A stretch of DNA of 6,410 bases from Chloroflexota bacterium (GTDB lineage Bacteria; Chloroflexota; Anaerolineae; 4572-78; J111). The stretch is from positions 1 to 6,410 of the forward strand of contig RFJV01000352.1 of NCBI GenBank assembly GCA_003694775.1, in the 5' to 3' direction. Position 1 is the first letter of the stretch; each line of letters opens with the position of its first letter. The position numbers were made by a program, and so were the translations under genes. The notes beneath the pieces were generated by a model. The model saw only the letters and a list, made by a program, of their open reading frames with translations, did no database searches and was not told the origin of the DNA. Shown here piece after piece: positions 6,322 through 6,410 of the stretch.

Positions 6322-6350
6322 ATTTGAAACCCCAAAACAGGTTTGACAGC
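6314..6350. repeat. 9-bp inverted repeat spanning both -35 boxes
   Basis: GCTGTCAAA (6314-6322) and TTTGACAGC (6342-6350) are perfect reverse complements separated by 19 bp; arm starts are 28 bp apart. Each arm contains TTGACA pointing outward, so the repeat is both a pair of divergent -35 elements and a possible operator. The GCTGTC part extends beyond the hexamer and recurs at 6353-6358, which argues for something more than promoter consensus alone. Confidence 0.65.
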
Positions 6351-6371
6351 TTGCTGTCTTTTTGATACTCT
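6343..6371 (+). promoter_or_regulatory. Possible divergent promoter reading out of the window
   Basis: TTGACA (6343-6348), a 17-bp spacer, then TACTCT (6366-6371) preceded by TGA, which is an extended -10 (TGn). The -10 is only 3 of 6, but the perfect -35, ideal spacing and extended element make it plausible. Initiation would fall near 6378, within the tandem repeat at the right edge. The target gene lies outside the window. Confidence 0.4.
6345..6358. promoter_or_regulatory. 14-bp palindrome GACAGC-TT-GCTGTC, candidate operator
   Basis: Perfect 6-bp arms around a TT centre. It shares its left arm with the 9-bp inverted repeat and adds a third GCTGTC half-site. It is centred about 65 bp upstream of the predicted minus-strand start and lies between the -35 and -10 of the possible rightward promoter, so binding here could affect both directions. 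The protein that binds is unknown. Confidence 0.5.
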
Positions 6372-6376
6372 TGGGG

Positions 6377-6410
6377 CAAGGTAGCAAGGTAGCAGGTAGC
6401 AAGGTAGCAG
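6377..6410. repeat. 7-8 bp tandem repeat at the right edge
   Basis: Units CAAGGTAG at 6377-6384, 6385-6392 and 6400-6407, with a 7-bp variant CAGGTAG at 6393-6399 and a partial CAG at the end. The array is cut by the window edge. It differs in sequence from the array at position 1 but has nearly the same period. Confidence 0.85.

Larger units (their letters stand above)
6161..6410. other. Control region upstream of the operon
   Basis: About 250 bp without a credible gene. The stretch from about 6220 to 6300 is strikingly AT-rich compared with the GC-rich coding DNA. It contains the operon promoter, a likely divergent promoter, inverted and direct repeats that could be operators, and a tandem repeat at the right edge. 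The predicted leader is about 125 nt and no known riboswitch was recognised in it. The gene served by the rightward promoter would start beyond the window. Confidence 0.7.

Overview
The window looks like a chromosomal carbohydrate-uptake operon from a GC-rich, probably Chloroflexota (Anaerolineae/Caldilineae-like) bacterium. This placement is inferred, not proven. It rests on three things: a substrate-binding lipoprotein with a twin-arginine leader and an Ala/Pro/Glu-rich linker, a CUT1-type transporter lacking its own ATPase gene, and short 7-8 bp tandem repeats at both window edges.

All five genes lie on the minus strand, so transcription runs right to left. In transcription order they are: a ROK-family regulator (6160-4883); a fucose/arabinose-isomerase-like enzyme (4886-3540), whose GTG start overlaps the regulator's stop by 4 nt; a lipoprotein solute-binding protein (start corrected to GTG 3398, ending 1974); and two CUT1 permeases, MalF/UgpA-like (1900-983) and MalG/UgpE-like (972-52). 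The second permease's Shine-Dalgarno overlaps the first one's stop codon. Every gene has a readable ribosome binding site, and no frameshift is visible.

Non-coding parts: 6161-6410 (about 250 bp, partly AT-rich) holds a near-consensus sigma-70 promoter for the operon (TTGACA, 16 bp, TATAAT on the minus strand). A probable weaker divergent promoter fires rightward out of the window. The two -35 hexamers sit inside a perfect 9-bp inverted repeat (TTTGACAGC arms), next to a 14-bp palindrome built from the same half-site. Two 14-bp AT-rich near-identical direct repeats lie in the leader. The gap before the binding-protein gene (3399-3539) holds two small GC-rich hairpins, and the gap after it (1904-1973) holds a strong 10-bp-stem hairpin. 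Neither has a U-tract, so the most abundant protein of the system appears bracketed by possible mRNA-stability elements.

Working model (inference): the binding lipoprotein delivers a saccharide or glycoside to the two permeases, powered by a shared MsmX/UgpC-type ATPase encoded elsewhere. The isomerase interconverts an aldose and ketose derived from it. The ROK protein senses the sugar and controls its own operon. The substrate cannot be read from the sequence. No clearly new system is visible. The least explained parts are the Cys-rich isomerase subgroup and the architecture of the control region.
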